DNA of 37,084 bases from the NCBI GenBank assembly GCA_026119935.1, contig JALRMH010000015.1, forward strand, positions 703,086-740,169, in the 5' to 3' direction. The notes below the pieces were generated by a model that was not told the origin of the DNA, searched no databases, and was given only the letters and a program-made list of their open reading frames with translations. Shown piece after piece: positions 10,927 through 23,557 of this stretch. Position 1 is the first letter of the stretch, and every line of letters begins with the position of its first letter. The position numbers were made by a program, and so were the translations under genes. Source of the DNA: Endothia cerciana. Its lineage: Eukaryota > Ascomycota > Sordariomycetes > Diaporthales > Cryphonectriaceae.

Positions 10927-12322
10927 ATGGCTGGAAGATGTGCTTCACGTATAGGTCTTCTTCTCGTGCTCTCCTGGGGCTGCGCGTGGGCGAGCGATGA
11001 CGCCTGGGGCCCCGAGCGCAGCGCGTCCGGCCTGGGCTCGCACGACAAGATCATCAACCTGTCGGAGGGAGCCGAGGCATGGCGGATCATCATGGCCCAG
11101 CCTCATGCCGCCGGGCTCGCCGCCGGCAGGCTGAGCCAGGCGGGAGATCATGACATACCGACCGCGGGACGGCCATCGTCACCGCCGCCGCCGCCGCCGC
11201 CGCCGCCATCATCATCATCGCGGGACGGCGACATGGCAGAGCTGCGCCGGAGGACGCCGACGCAGCAAGAGGCAGCCCGGATCACCACGCCGCCCCCGGA
11301 CCCCCTCCTCCTCCTCCCCCTCCGGCCCCGGCAGGACCAGGCCCAGGTCGACCAGCTCAACTCGCAGCTCCAGTCCGCCCAGTCCTCCGCCCAGGCCGCC
11401 CTGCAGTCCCTCAGCTCGGCCTCGCGGCTGGTCTCGCAGGCCAGCCAGCAGCTCAGCCAGTCGTCCCAGCAGCTGAGCCAGCAGAGCCAGCAGCTCTCGC
11501 AGCGGAGCCTCCAGCTGTCGCAGAGCCTCCAGCAGGCGTCGCAGTCCGTCGCCTCGCTGACCGGCGCCCTCAGCGCGGCGAGCTCGTCGGGCAGCTCCGC
11601 GCTCGCGAGCTGCACGAGCTCGGCCAGCAGCGTCCTCGCGCTGCAGAGCGGCGACGCGGCGACGCGGGTGGGCGCGGCGCTGGCCCAGGTCACCACGACG
11701 AGGGTGAGTCTACCCTTACCCTCCCTCCTCCCTCCTCCCTCCTCCTAAACCCTTTCTCCGTTCTCCCCATGAGGGAGAAGGCCCTCTTTCTCTCATTCCA
11801 AGTGGAACCTGGCCGGCAGCATGGCTCACGACCTGACACATGAGCAAACAGGACGAGGCCGACCGCGAGGTCCAACAGGCCCAAGGCGCGGCCGTCTCTA
11901 TCACACAGGCCGCGGCAGCCATCATCGGCACCTTCATCGGCTCCTCGCTCCTCACCGTGGCCGTCGTGCTCCTCATCCTCCGGTACAGGCGGAACAGGAG
12001 ACGCGAGAGGGACGGCGATGGCGGCCGCCCCCGGAGCGCCCAGAGTTACAACTCGATGGCGGACGGCGGCAGCAGGGCCGACGGCCGGGACGTCAAGGAG
12101 CAGCAGCCGCCGGCGCCGGTGCTCTCGCCGGGGAACCTGCCCCGGTACGACACGGCGGCGGAGAAGGCGAGGCCCGGGCCCGGGACAGAGCCGGCCCTGC
12201 CCAGGAAGCTGGGCGTCACGCGGGAGCCGGCCGGCGAGGCCCTCTCGACCAACTACGTGCGCACGGGCAGCCTGGGCAGCCGGAAGCCGGTGAAGCTGGC
12301 GGACCCACCCCCGGCCAGGGCG

Positions 12323-12357
<35 letters not shown>

Positions 12358-12549
12358 CGGCGGCAGTGATGCGCACGCCGACGACGACGACAACAACAAA
12401 AATAACGCGGGAAAGGGGGGCGGCGGCGGCGGCGGCGGTAGCGGTGGCGGCAGCGGTAATAATAATAATAAAAACAGCAGCAGCAACAACAACCAGTGGA
12501 GTGTCTTCCCCAAGGTCGACCCGGACCCCAAGGGCCTGCTCGCCGTGCA

Positions 12550-12580
<31 letters not shown>

Positions 12581-12820
12581 GGGTACAGGCCGGACTCGGC
12601 GCTGCAGCAGGGCGCGAACCTGCAGAGGTGGCTCTCGACGGCGACGGTCAGCCCGTTCGGCCCGCTGGACGGCAGGGGCAAGGGCGGCGGCGGCGGCGGC
12701 GCCGCGGCGCCGGGGCCCGCGCGGCGGGCGATCGTGGGCCCCGGCGGGACGGCAAGCGGGTCGCCGCTGCCCGCGAGGCTGTCGGAGACGAAGTGGCCGC
12801 TTCAGGGATCGCCATCATAG
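10927..12820 (+). CDS. Unrecognised single-pass membrane protein with Ser/Gln-rich ectodomain
   Basis: Two exons, 10927-11703 and 11852-12820, joined in phase 0 across a 148-bp GTGAGT...CAG intron with a CTGAC branch site 16 bases before the acceptor; 581 residues. I do not recognise the family. Visible architecture: signal peptide (residues 1-22, ending CAWA), a Pro-rich linker (about 85-95), and a Ser/Gln/Leu-rich region (about 138-215) with repeating QQLSQ units that suggest a coiled coil or an O-glycosylated stalk. A Ser-rich segment and one transmembrane helix follow (about 283-305, IIGTFIGSSLLTVAVVLLIL) with basic RYRRNRRR after it. The cytoplasmic tail is long and low complexity, with two poly-Gln runs, a poly-Gly run and Asn runs. 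The layout recalls fungal cell-wall stress sensors of the Wsc/Mid2 kind, but no WSC cysteine domain is present. Function is unknown. Confidence 0.72.
12326..12357 (+). repeat. (CAG)n coding for poly-Gln in the membrane protein
   Basis: About ten CAG codons. A second CAG tract of similar length lies at about 12550-12580 in the same exon, and a GGC tract encodes poly-Gly at about 12417-12440. All lie in the predicted cytoplasmic tail. Confidence 0.9.
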
Positions 12821-14617
12821 CCCGGGAGGGAGGTTAGCCCCGTGACGGAAGTGCGCGCAGGAGAGGGTATCGGGGCCGGGCAGGGTGATGTCGTGGCCGG
12901 GGATTTAAACACCGCGATGAGGTCGGTGTCGCTGTGAGAAATCGTAGTAGGCCTGGTGTGGCAATGGCGGGCGACCTGTAGAGATGGACACTCTAATGGG
13001 AAACGGGGGCCTGGCCTGGAAGGAAGATTAGGTTGGGGGAGGGGGGAGGAGTAGAAGGAGATGCACAGCGTTCTCAAACATATTCTTTGCCTAGTCCTCT
13101 CGTTCCAAGGGCTGGCTGGCCAAGTAAGGGGGGCTTGTCGGCAGGGCATACGAGAACACGTCCCGATGCTGGTCTATAAATTACACCTCCTAATACTTCC
13201 AATAGTAGAACCGTCGCTCACACCCGCCCAGGTGTCATTTGCCCATCCCTGCACCCTCCCTTTGCGTACTTCGCGCAAAAGTATCCTATGGGGATGAGCC
13301 GGATAATGAAGACAACACGCCGAGCTCGCTCCCCCCCCCCCCCCGCGACTGACAAGGCTTTCGATCTATGCTGACGCGCCTCTTGTCTCGTGGGATATTG
13401 ACCTCAACGGCCCTCCCCTCCTCCAAGAATGGGCACGGAACTCCCACAGCCCGGCCGCAGCCAAAGCCGAAGCCAGAGCGTCCCGCCGGGCAAAGGTACG
13501 ACCGGTACATACCCTTCCGGAGCGACGCTCCCGCCACCAGTCCCAAGGGCGCCCAGGCGTGTTAAAAGTAAGTGGTCCGTGACCGCTCATCCGGTTACCG
13601 GCCGGGGACCTCTGGCAATCCGAGGTATAAGCCTTATCAAGGAGTGATGGAGACGTTAATCAAGGGAAACGGGGATTGACTATTATAGCGAGTGTAAAGA
13701 GGGATGTCCTCCAGTAGACGGGAGAAGGTCACTCGGGCCCAGCCATCCGACATGCCTACGTACGTCCTATTACGGGAGGGGGGGGGGGGAAGTACTGAAT
13801 AATCCACATCGGAAGAAAAAAAGGGGAGGGGGGGGGAGAAAGGAAGAAAATATATTGGTGGTATCTCGGCACACAGCTATCAAAATCATCCCATCAGGCA
13901 GGCAAGCAGGCAAGCAGGCAAGCAAGCAAGCAAGAAAGCAGCAGCTTGCACAAATCTCTTCTTCTTTTGATCCGGACCCTCTTCAGATCAGGTCTTTCTC
14001 TCTCTCGCGCGCGCAAACCAACGACAATCTTTCGCGCCCCCCCCCCCCGCTCGAGCTGTTCTGCCCCCATTTTTGGAAGTATCGACACGCGTGAATAAAA
14101 AATTTATAGGGCTGTGTAATGTAGGTGGAAGGGGGCATAAGACTAGAAAAGGGGGTGAAAGAGGGGGGGGGGGGGGAGAAAGTATCCAGAAACGAGCGGA
14201 GGACCATGACGACAAGACATCGAATCCCATTCTCAATTAAAAACTCTGCGCATCGTATCTCGAAGTAGCTGCATCGATCATTCGTTCCGCGGAAACTCCT
14301 CGCCACATGTGCTGTATGTAATAAAACGACGGTATGTGTGGTGTATATGTGTGTTTGGGGGGGGGGGGGGATATGTGCGAAGAAAAAAACAGTGACGGAG
14401 GATCAAAAGAGACGGATGGGCAGGAAAGACAACAAAAGGCAGATAAGCAGATCCCGTACTTTCTTGAAAATATGTAAAATCATCCCGAGCGTCAGGTCGC
14501 GAGTGGCAGACCGAAGACATCATTTCCCCCGGCGGAGCAGGACGTGGACACCGAGAGACTCTCGGCCGTGCGCATGCGGGAGAGGGATGTCTGCCGAGGG
14601 GGATAAAATCACTCCGT
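12821..14617. other. Convergent intergenic region, membrane protein / kinesin
   Basis: It contains the 3' flanks of both genes. G- or C-runs lie at about 13330-13344, 13777-13790, 14038-14048, 14164-14176 and 14356-14370, and a CAAG/CAGG tetranucleotide repeat at 13895-13939. A 65-codon ATG frame (13368-13565) and an overlapping frame followed by a GTAAGT-like site near 13567 are visible, but nothing supports them as genes. Confidence 0.5.
13895..13939. repeat. (CAGG/CAAG)n tetranucleotide repeat
   Basis: About eleven GCAGG/GCAAG-type tetramers in intergenic sequence. Confidence 0.85.
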
Positions 14618-17600
14618 CTAGAAGCAGTTCAGACTTCCCTTCTTCTTCTTCTTGTTGATCGCGTTCATCCTCTCCTCGAGGTGCGCACGCGCTCTCTCGG
14701 CCGCCTCGCGTTTCTTCCGCTCCTCCTCGACCTGGTGCAGGCTCCACCGATTATCGTGCTGTGGCTTGTCCCTGAGCTCCTTGAGCTCGGCCTCGAGGTC
14801 ACCACACCGCCTGCGCCACGCCTCGCAGTCCGCCTTGACCTTGTTGGACTGCCTCTCGAGGTCGGTAAGGGCCTCCTCGAGGGTGGAGGTAAGCTGCTTC
14901 TCGGCGGACAGGTGCTTCTCGATGGTCCTGATGCGAGCCTCCTGGTCCTCCTGGATCTGCTGCATCGTGATGTCCTTAGACGGCGGCCGCATGCCAGGTG
15001 TTGGCGACGTGGTGCCGCTCGTGCTGGAAGCACTGCCGGGCAGAGGAGGCAGCGGGATCACAGGTGGTGGAGAAGGTAGTGAGGTGACGGAGGCCGTCTT
15101 GCGGATCGTGCCGTTCATGGAGTCGGAACGGCCCACGGTGTCGCCGGAGTTTAGCCTGGCCTGCTCGTTGTCAGTACGGACAAGGCCCTGAAGAGACTGG
15201 CTGTTACATACCTCGAGGGCAGCCTTCTCCTGCTTGATAGAGTCAAGCTGAGACTGAAGGCGGTTCTTGGCGGCGAGGGCATCCTCCAGCTGAACATTAC
15301 GCTCGTGCAGGGCCGACAGGCGGTTGTTGGTAGCATTCACCTGGTCAAAGTTGCTCTGCAGCTGCTCCTCGAGCTCGTCGACCAGCCGCGAGTTCTTCTT
15401 GTTGTTGCTCTTCAGGTCGACCATCTTTCTCTTGACCGTGCTGGCCTGCTCCGTGACCGTCGGGTACGGGCTCCTGAGCTCTGCGCCATCCTCCATGAGG
15501 ATGTCGGACAGGGTCGACCTGACGGACCCCAAGTCCTGCACGAGCGACTCGTTCACGTTCGAGATCTCGTGCACGGCCTGCTCGAGCTCGGCCGTCTTCT
15601 TCTGCTCCTCGGCCAGGGCCTTCTGGTCGGCGATGAGATCCTCGATACGCTCGGAGATGAGCTCGACGCTGACATCCAGGCCAAGGGCAAAGGCAACCTG
15701 GGTGGCGACCTTCATCAGCTCCTCGCGCGCCTCCGTGAGCTGGGCCTCGAGCCTCCTGTTGGTCCTCGCGTGCTCCTCCCTGACAGCCGCCATCTTCTCC
15801 TCGTGTTCCTGCTTCGTCGATGCGTGGAGGTCCTCGACCTGCTTCGCATGATTGGTCTTGAGCGCCTCCATGCTCTGTTGGTGGGTCTTGATGGCCCGCT
15901 CGTGGGAGGCGATCTGGTTCTCGAGGGTTGAGACGAGCTCCCTCTGCGTTTCGGCGTCGTGCTTGTGGGCCTCGGCCTCTGACCTGTTCTGCTGCGCTTC
16001 TGCCCTGGCATCATCCAGCTCTTGCAGGTGGGTCTCGGCCTGCTTCCTGCGCTCTTCGGCCTCGGCGGCAGCAAGATCACGAGCCTTCTGGGCCTCCTCG
16101 AGCTCGCTCTTTGCAGCGGTGTGGGCCTGCTCCAGCTCCGCAACCTTGGCGGCGCTGCTGTCGATGATCGCCTTGTACTGGTCAATCTCGCTGCGCAGCG
16201 CCGACATGAGCTCTTCGCTCTCGCCTTCCGCCTCCTTAGCCACACCATCATCCTTGCCGGCCGGGTCAGCGGACCCCGTCAGTTGGGCGCTGGCTGTAGC
16301 AAGCTGGGCCTCGAGCTCCTCGGTCGTCGTCCTCATCTGTTGCTCGGTGGTCTGCATGGACCCCAGGGCCGACTCGTGCCTGGTCTGCCAGCCCTTGAGC
16401 TCAGCCTCGAGCCGCGTGATCTTCCCGCCGTGGGCAGCCTCGACACCCGCCGGCTCGGGAGCCTCTTTCGCCGTCTCAGACTTGGCAGCCTCCATTGAAG
16501 CGCGCAGGGCCTCGACCTCGGCCTGTAGTTCCCTCTCGCGCGTGGCTTGCGCATCTTGCATCTGGTGAAGCTGCTTCTCGTTCCTCTCCAGCTGGTCCTT
16601 CAAGGATGAGACGAGCGACACGTCTGTGGTGGAAGCCTTCAAGCTCGACCGCTCACGCGTCAGCCCGGAGATGATCTGCATCTTGGTCTCCATCTCCTTC
16701 TTGGCGCTGGCGACGTCAGCCTCGAGCTCCTGTATCCTCTCCGACCTGGAGTGAAGCTCGTGCATAGCGGCATTCAGGTTCAGCTCGAAGTTCTGCATGA
16801 CCTCGGGCTGGCCCTCGAAGTTCTCCGCGGCGATGTTGCGCAGAGACGCGAATGACCGGTGGGCTCGGTCGATGATCATGACGTTCTGGCTGGACTTGCG
16901 GCGGATGACGGGTGAGATCGCTCTTGGTGACGGCGGCTCCAGGTTGTGACGGGCCTTTGCGACTTCGGTCTTGAGCTCTTCCACCATGTCGAGTGCGGAG
17001 TGGTGCTCCCTCTCGAGCTCGGTGTACTTCTCGGCGAGCTCCCTCTCCGCCGCCTCCTTCTCCGTGGCCAGCGCCTGCAGCCGCTTGAGCTCCACCGCCA
17101 GGCCTAAACTGCCAGCCTGGTCATCGGCCGGGCCGTGTGCGCCCGCCTCTGGCGGTTGCTCATCCGAGGCTCCTTGCCGGTCCGCCTCTGGCAGCAGCAG
17201 CTCGCCTGCCACCCCCTGCTGGTCCGCCTCTGGCAGTGGCTCACCTGCCACTCCTTGCAGGCCCGCGTCGGATCTCGGCTTCGCGGTGTCCGTGTCAGAA
17301 ACCTCCACGCCAGCTGGGGAGTCCATAGCTGATGACAGCTCCGAGGACAGCGAGCGCGAGGATGAGGGCTGTTCGCCGTCCTTGGTGTGGCCCGACCTCG
17401 TTTCGGACAAAAAAGAGGACGGCCGCGTCTGTGTCTCCGATGGAGAGGTCAGGGACAGTATGGAGTCGCGCGCACGGGAAGGGTGACGTGCCTCGTCAAC
17501 TGTGTCCTGCAGCTCCGCCAGCGTCCTGAGAGCCTCGTCGTACTTGGCGTGCAGGAGGTCGTACTGCGCCAGGGTGCTCTCGTGCTCGACCCTCAGGCCC

Positions 17601-19625
17601 AGCAGCTCCTGCGTGACGTTCTCGAGCTTGTCCTGCACGAACCGGGACTGCGCCGAGCTCGCGCGGCGCTCGGTGGGGCGTGAGCCTGCGTCGCGGCCTG
17701 GCCTGACCGGCGGAGGCGCCTCGCCGTTTGGGCCCTCCTCCAGGATGGCCGGTACAGTGTCCTCCTCAGGAATGTCTTCCTCCCGGTCCTCGCGGATTGT
17801 GCCTTCCAGCTGGCCCTGACGGCCGCTGCGGCTCTGGCTGCGGGAATGGTCGCCAAAAGTGCGGGTCAGGCGCTGCACGTTGTTTCCGCCGGCCACCTCG
17901 GCCTCGGTTCCCGGCGCGCCCGGGTCCTTCTGGATGTGGTCGAGCTCGTACAGCAGGGAGTCGAGCTTCCCGAGGCTTCGCTGCCGCCCGATGACCTGCT
18001 CCAGCCTGTCGATCTCGCGCTGCATGAGCTCGGAGTCCTGGTCAGCCTCGGCGAGCCTCTCCTCGAGGGTAGATATGTAGTCCTCGCAGGCCGCCTCGTT
18101 CTCCCTCACGCGCGCGACCTCCTTGCGCAGCTCCGTGATAATGGTCGCGTTCTTCTCCTCGCCCGAGGTGTGCCCGTCAAGCTTCGACTCCAGGTCGTGG
18201 AGGTAATTCTCCGTGTTGGCCTCCCGCTCCATGAGCTTCTGGAGCCGGGACTGGAGCTGCGCGTTGTGGCTCTCGGCGAAGGCGCACTTGCTCTCCTTCT
18301 CGAGGAGGCTCGTCTCCGTGCTGTGGAGGGTGCCACGCGTGCTGGACAGGGATTGTTCCAAGGCCTGGATGGTCTTTTCGTACTCGAGCACAACCTGCTC
18401 GACGGCCTGGGCGAAGTTGTTGGACCGGTTCAGCCTCTCGGTCGCGCTGTCGCCCAGGCTCTCCTCCAGGTGCAGGCTCCCGGACTGCTCCGATTCCCTC
18501 GCCTTGGCCATCTCGGCAATCAGCCTTGCGTGCCGCTGGCTCAGCGCGCCGTAGTTTTCCTGCGCGTCGAGGAGCTGGTTCTGGAGCTCAACCTCCCTCT
18601 CGTTGGACCGCTCGGAGCGCTCCCCGGACGGCCGCCTGTCGCCCCCAGGCCGGTCCGAGTTCCTGATCTGCTCACGTAGGAACGCCACCTCGGCCTTGAG
18701 ACGTTCGATGACGGCCTGCCTGTCCCCCTCCTCCACCTGCTGGATGCGGGGTTTGCTCTGGATGGCACGCGCCCGCTGCGCGTACTGGACGGTGTTCAGC
18801 GTCTCGCTCAGGTGGAACTCGGGCATTGTGACGCAGGCGATCATGTAGGTGATCGCGTTCCCGCCGAGGGAATCCTGGAGCAGCCGGGTCAGCTTGGAGT
18901 CTCGGTACGACACGTGGGCGCCCGCACTCCGGGAGGACAGCTGCGAGATGACCTTGCCGAGCGCAGCGAGACCGGCATTGATCGAGATACCCTCCTTGGC
19001 TCGTGCGCCCTCGGCATGCGTGTTCTTGAGACGCTCGCTGCCCGCCAGGTCGACGAAGTGCATCTTGCTGTCTGTCGTGGTCCAGGTCTCGGCGCCCGTC
19101 ATGGCCTCGATCGGCACCGAGTGCCGCTTATCGTGGTGGGGAGTGGCACCGGGCTTCTTCTGTACGAGGTTCAGGGAGAACACGGCATGCGAGCGCGAGG
19201 ACCGCGCGTTGATGGCAGTCGCGTCCGTCTGGCGGACGGTCGACCCAAAGTTCAGGGCGCCCAGCAGGTCCTCGACCGAGTGTATCTCGACCTGCCGCAG
19301 CCCTGTGAGGAGGATGTTGCCCTTGGCGTCCTCTCTTATCGTCACGGGGCTGCGCTCATTTGGGGGTATGTGGTCGGGCAACAAGAGGTCCCGCAGCTGC
19401 TCGTTGTAGATCTCGACGTACGTGGCCTTCAGGGTCCAGCTCTTGGCCCCCCTGGGCGCGGACAGCTGCGTCGATATCCTCGAAGGCGCGCGAAGCTGGG
19501 ACATGGAGTTCCGGTTCGGGTTCCCCTTCGGGCCCTCGAGCTTCTCGAAGAGGGCGGCCGCGGCTCGGGGGATGACACCTGATGGGTTTACTCGGATCAG
19601 CTCATGTAGACAAGCGAGGAGGCAC

Positions 19626-19658
<33 letters not shown>

Positions 19659-20303
19659 CAAAACGGCCCCCTTCTGTCGGGCAGGTGCTCCCTGCCCCGT
19701 GGCGCGCTGGAGGGCTTACCCATTATGTCGAGGTCGCTCTGCTCGCTCGGGCCCGAGGTGCCCATCGTAAAGGACTTCCCCGCGCCTGACTGGCCATATG
19801 CCAACAGTGAAACATTGTATCCGGTCGTAAAGGCGTTCACGCAATCACTTAGATACTCCCATATGCCGGCCTGGTCGGTCTCGGGCGAGAAGACGCGGTC
19901 GAAGACGAACACCTTGCGGCCCTGCGGCGCATCGATGGCCAAGGTCGTATCTGACATGACCTGGACCATGGACCTCTGGAACCGCTGCGGGATGAGGTCG
20001 AAGCCCGGGTCGGTGGGCTCCAGGGGGGGCCGGACGCGGACGGCTGCGTTGAAGGGGGACCGCGCGTCAGCCCGTGGACTGGCCGCAACCGGGGAACGGA
20101 TCAAAAGGGGGCAAAGGGAGGGGGGGGGGGGAAGGGCTGCGACACTCACCAACCTTGACGGAGGTCTTGCCGTCCTCGTCCGAGGCCCTGCTCCCGCCTC
20201 CGACCCTGCTCGACGTGCTCATCCGGCTGCTGCTTCTTGGTGCCGGCCGGACCATGGCGCTCAGGGGTCGCTGGGGCGCGGGAGATGTCGGTGGTGAAGC
20301 CAT
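14618..20303 (-). CDS. Large N-terminal-motor kinesin with long coiled coil (possibly kinesin-4-like)
   Basis: Minus strand, three exons: 20303-20150, 20043-19720 and 19578-14618, introns GTGAGT...CAG (106 bp) and GTAAGC...CAG (141 bp), 1812 residues. The N-terminal motor (about 50-440) has the P-loop GQSGAGKS (135-142), switch I NARSSRSH (283-290), switch II DLAGSE (336-341) and the SKLTRLLQDSLGGN microtubule-binding region. A very long coiled coil follows, then a Pro-rich linker near the end and a basic C-terminus (KKKKKGSLNCF). Family knowledge: it is an ATP-driven microtubule motor with an N-terminal catalytic domain, normally plus-end directed. The length and coiled-coil layout resemble the KIF4/KIF21-type proteins of filamentous fungi, but the subfamily assignment is a judgement. 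Start: the ATG at 20303 is the first in frame; the open frame upstream has only TTG. A probable extra 51-bp in-frame intron (15211-15161) would shorten the protein to 1795 residues. Confidence 0.9.
15161..15211 (-). other. Probable 51-bp stop-free intron in the kinesin gene
   Basis: On the minus strand the segment begins GTATGT and contains TACTGAC close to a fungal branch consensus, with CAG nine bases after it. It is 17 codons long without a stop, so it is invisible in the open frame. Removing it joins AALE to ARLNSGDT. Confidence 0.55.
19626..19656. repeat. (CT)n microsatellite in kinesin intron 2
   Basis: About 15 CT units on the plus strand (GA on the sense strand), wholly inside the 141-bp second intron. 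If left unspliced it would encode an Arg-Glu run in the middle of the motor domain, which supports removal. Confidence 0.95.
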
Positions 20304-21093
20304 CGCGGGCTGTGGGCCGTGGCTCGGGGAGGGGGGGGGGGAGTGCGGGCTAGGGGTGGAAGACAAGTCGCGGCCGCAGGTGTGTCATGCAAGCCAGCCA
20401 GCCAGCCAGCCAGCCAGACAGACGGACGGACGCGCGCGCAGGCGACCAACGGGGTGCGAGCGCGAGCGCGGGCGGTGGGCTTTCCCTCCTGCCTTACTAT
20501 GTGACTGGCTACCCTCGCAGGTGGTGTATCAGGAGGCGACAGGCTACAGCGGCGGCAATAGGCGTGCCGCGGTGTCTCGTGTCCCCGTGGACGAATGGAG
20601 AGCGGAGGATGGGGGAGCTCTCAGGAATCCGGCTCTCACAAGGATGGGGGCCCCTCGCGTGAGGTCGCTAGTGGTGGAGGCGATCTCCCTCTCCGTGAAG
20701 ATATGCGGCAGCACAACAGGCTTCATAAAGGGTGTATGAAGTGTTTGTGTCTGGACATAAAAAAGAAACCTAAAAAAAACAACAACAATAAAGATTAAAA
20801 AAAACAACAACAACCAAACCCACAGCCCTTGACGGGGGGGTGTGTTAAGGGACCGTTTGGTTTAATGAGTGCTGGCCAGATCGGGGCAGCGGGAATCATC
20901 CAAAGGGGAAGTGAGTGCCCACTCCACCTTGTCCAGGAGATTGACTGATTGACTGAATGAATGAATGCCAGGATCTGATCCGAATGCTTGGACATGCTTG
21001 AGTATGGCCCCCCCCCCTCCTCCTGACGGCCGTGCTGTGCGCTGCAGGGTGAAGGCCTGACCTTTAGGGGGGGGGGGGCGCTCTGGACTGAAG

Positions 21094-21128
21094 GTTGCAG
21101 GCTGCAGGCTGCAGGCTGCAGGCTGCAG
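21094..21128. repeat. GCAGGCT heptanucleotide repeat
   Basis: About five tandem copies, the first slightly diverged (GGTTGCA). Confidence 0.9.
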
Positions 21129-21754
21129 TGGATTTGATTGCGAGTCGAGGTGCCGACCGGGGTGCAACCCAGAGCATGTGCGGGCGGAGGCGGGCGTGCT
21201 GGAAATTAAAGGCGTCTTCCGTCGCAGGCACCGGAGATTTTTATCGCGTAGCCTCTACAACCGCGGTATTTACTGTGTACTCTTGCTGGTCTTCTTCTTC
21301 TTCTTCTTCTTCTTCTTCTCGCTGCGAGTCGTGCCGCTCAGGGTCCAGTCTATAAGCTCGGGGGCTTGTGCTGTGGCGTCCCCAAGGCTCAAGTGGGAGG
21401 GGGGGGGGGAATGTGTGCAGTGCCGGTCAGTATCTGGTGCGAGGGATGCCTTCCTGCGTGCGTCTTGTTGGGGGGAGGTCACGTCTCCTCGAGATGATGA
21501 TGAGCCGTTCTCGGGTCGACAAGGGGAACCAGCACTCGCCGGGGCCCGTGCATCCATCCGCACCAGTCGTGTGTCAACGTCTGATCGGCATAGAGCCGTG
21601 GTGGTTTACCAAGCTGGCAGGGTCGGGTCGAGACCTGTGATCCCATCCCGCGTGGTGCGCCGTCGGCTGCTCGTGTCCCTGTACGTGCCGGACGAGAACC
21701 CCACGGGCGGACACTCGCGCGCCGCTGGGGGACAGGGCCTCCTCCCAGTGTTGA

Positions 21755-21812
21755 GGTGTGCTGTGCTGTGCTGTGCTGTGCTGTGCTGTGCTGTGCTGTG
21801 CTGTGCTGTGCT
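21755..21812. repeat. (CTGTG)n pentanucleotide repeat
   Basis: About eleven near-perfect tandem copies in intergenic DNA. Confidence 0.95.
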
Positions 21813-22319
21813 GGCTACTATAGTACATAACTGCCCGGCGTGATGGTCGGTACGGGTGGGTGGTCGCCAGTTATGGCCCGTGCGGAGAGGCTCGTGCCAG
21901 CTCCCACTGGCACCCGGCCACCTGAGCCATCCCCCAAACAGGTCAAGATCGGTGCAGGCTCTGGCAGCGTGTGTCCACTGATTGGCGTTCCTGTGCCTTG
22001 CCCTGCAGGCTCACCACGCGAGGGCTGTGAGGGACTCGGTTCCTGGCCCCGGCGGCGCTAAGGACCAGTCAGGGTGGCTGCTCGCCCCGCTGGGGACGCC
22101 CTTGCATGGTGTCTCCTCGGCCGGGGGGGGGGGGCCACCCCAATCGCCTGGCTGGCCATCTGCCATTGGTCAGGCTGATCTGCCATGGCACCCATGTATG
22201 TGGGGTCCTGGGCTGGGTCCAACCTTTCTGCTGCGCAGGACACCCGCGATATCTTCGCTTCTTTTCTTTCCCCCTTGTGCCCCCCCCCCTCGCCCTCCTG
22301 AGCCCGCCCACAGGGACCT

Positions 22320-22432
22320 TCTCCTTTCCTTTTCCTTTTCCTTTTTACTTTTCCTTTTTACTTTTACTTTTTTATTTTTTTCCTTCCTTCCTTTCTTTCT
22401 TTTCTTTTTCCTTCTTTCTTTTTCTCTGCAGG
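22320..22432. repeat. Polypyrimidine tract (CTTTT/CTTTC units)
   Basis: About 110 bp almost wholly of C and T on the plus strand, built of CCTTTT and TTTCTTTC units and ending in CTCTGCAG, which looks like a splice acceptor, but I could not place a convincing exon after it. Confidence 0.85.
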
Positions 22433-23557
22433 ATGACTGACGATGTTACCATCGAGGTTGGTGCCGCCCTCGTATATGCCTTCTTCCTCCATCTCGAGTC
22501 CAGCCCGGCAGGCCTCGCACGGCAGGTCCTGGCAGGTCCGGCACCAGCGATCGACCACGACGTGACGATAAGAAAATGTCGAGATAATTCATCACCACAG
22601 GCAGGCCATCCTGTCAGCCAGGGGAGGGGGGGGGGCTGCACGAGGTGCCTTGCAGAAATGGCCCCACCTTCTTTCTGCTGCAGCAGCACCCACCGGTTGT
22701 TCCTCTTCAACCTTCTTGGTAGCGCGTGCGGGGGACGGCAAGCTGTTTAGCCTCATCATCCCGGACCTCGACGTCGTCCTCGCCTGTCCACCCGCCACGC
22801 GCCAGACCATGGTCAACCGGGCTTGCCCACGGAGACCAGACTCCTGGCCTCATACTGGTCGTCGGCGGTGGACACCCGCACAGGACCTGACGATCGGGCC
22901 CACCCTCCCCATCTGCCGGAGGGATCCCCCCCCCTCCTCCTCCTCCTCAGGCGAGGTTTCAGTGGCTAATGTACGGCCGAGGAGAGGGAGCTCCCCATCA
23001 CCTGGAAAGGATCATGCCTCTGGCCCTCCATCTTTCGACATGCAAGACCGTCTTGGACAGGCCGACCGGGACCTGAATGTGTTGCTGCAACCGTCGAGGA
23101 AACAGGATTTCCATCACACCCTCTTCAGGCAACACCCCCCCCCCCGGCGCCCCCGGCGGGTATGGCTTTATCCACCGCACCATGGCTCCCTGTGTAGGCC
23201 TTTCTTGGCGCCCGGCCATCATCCGTACGCCGGTACCTGCACAGATATCCAGAGAGGATCAGGCCGTTGCCTCTGCCACACCACCTGTCATGAGATGCTC
23301 GGACGTCGCAGGAATGTGTAATGATAGGCTGTTATCCAAATGCCGACCTGCTGCTGCACTCCACACCCAAATCACCGCTCCCACCGGCCAGGCACCGCTG
23401 GTTGTCTCCGTTGTTTAGACGTGCAGGTTCGGAGATTTCCCTACCTTGTGTGGCCTGGCTCTGGCCACGTTTCCGAGTTACATTGCTCACGTTGGGCACA
23501 GTCTCTCGATGGCCCGAACCTCGACGGGCTGGCTGTCTCTGGCCTCGGGCACCCGGG

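Noticed and set aside
13368..13565. 65-codon frame starting MLTRLLSRGIL, with a GTAAGT-like site nearby in another frame
   Set aside because: Short, with modest third-position GC and no partner exon or homology that I can recognise.
22364..22558. Minus-strand cysteine-rich frame (CRTCQDLPCEAC) suggesting a zinc knuckle
   Set aside because: A TGA lies just upstream, the first possible acceptor falls within the Cys motif, and the downstream part runs into the purine/pyrimidine tract. It is kept only as part of the coding-like fragments finding.
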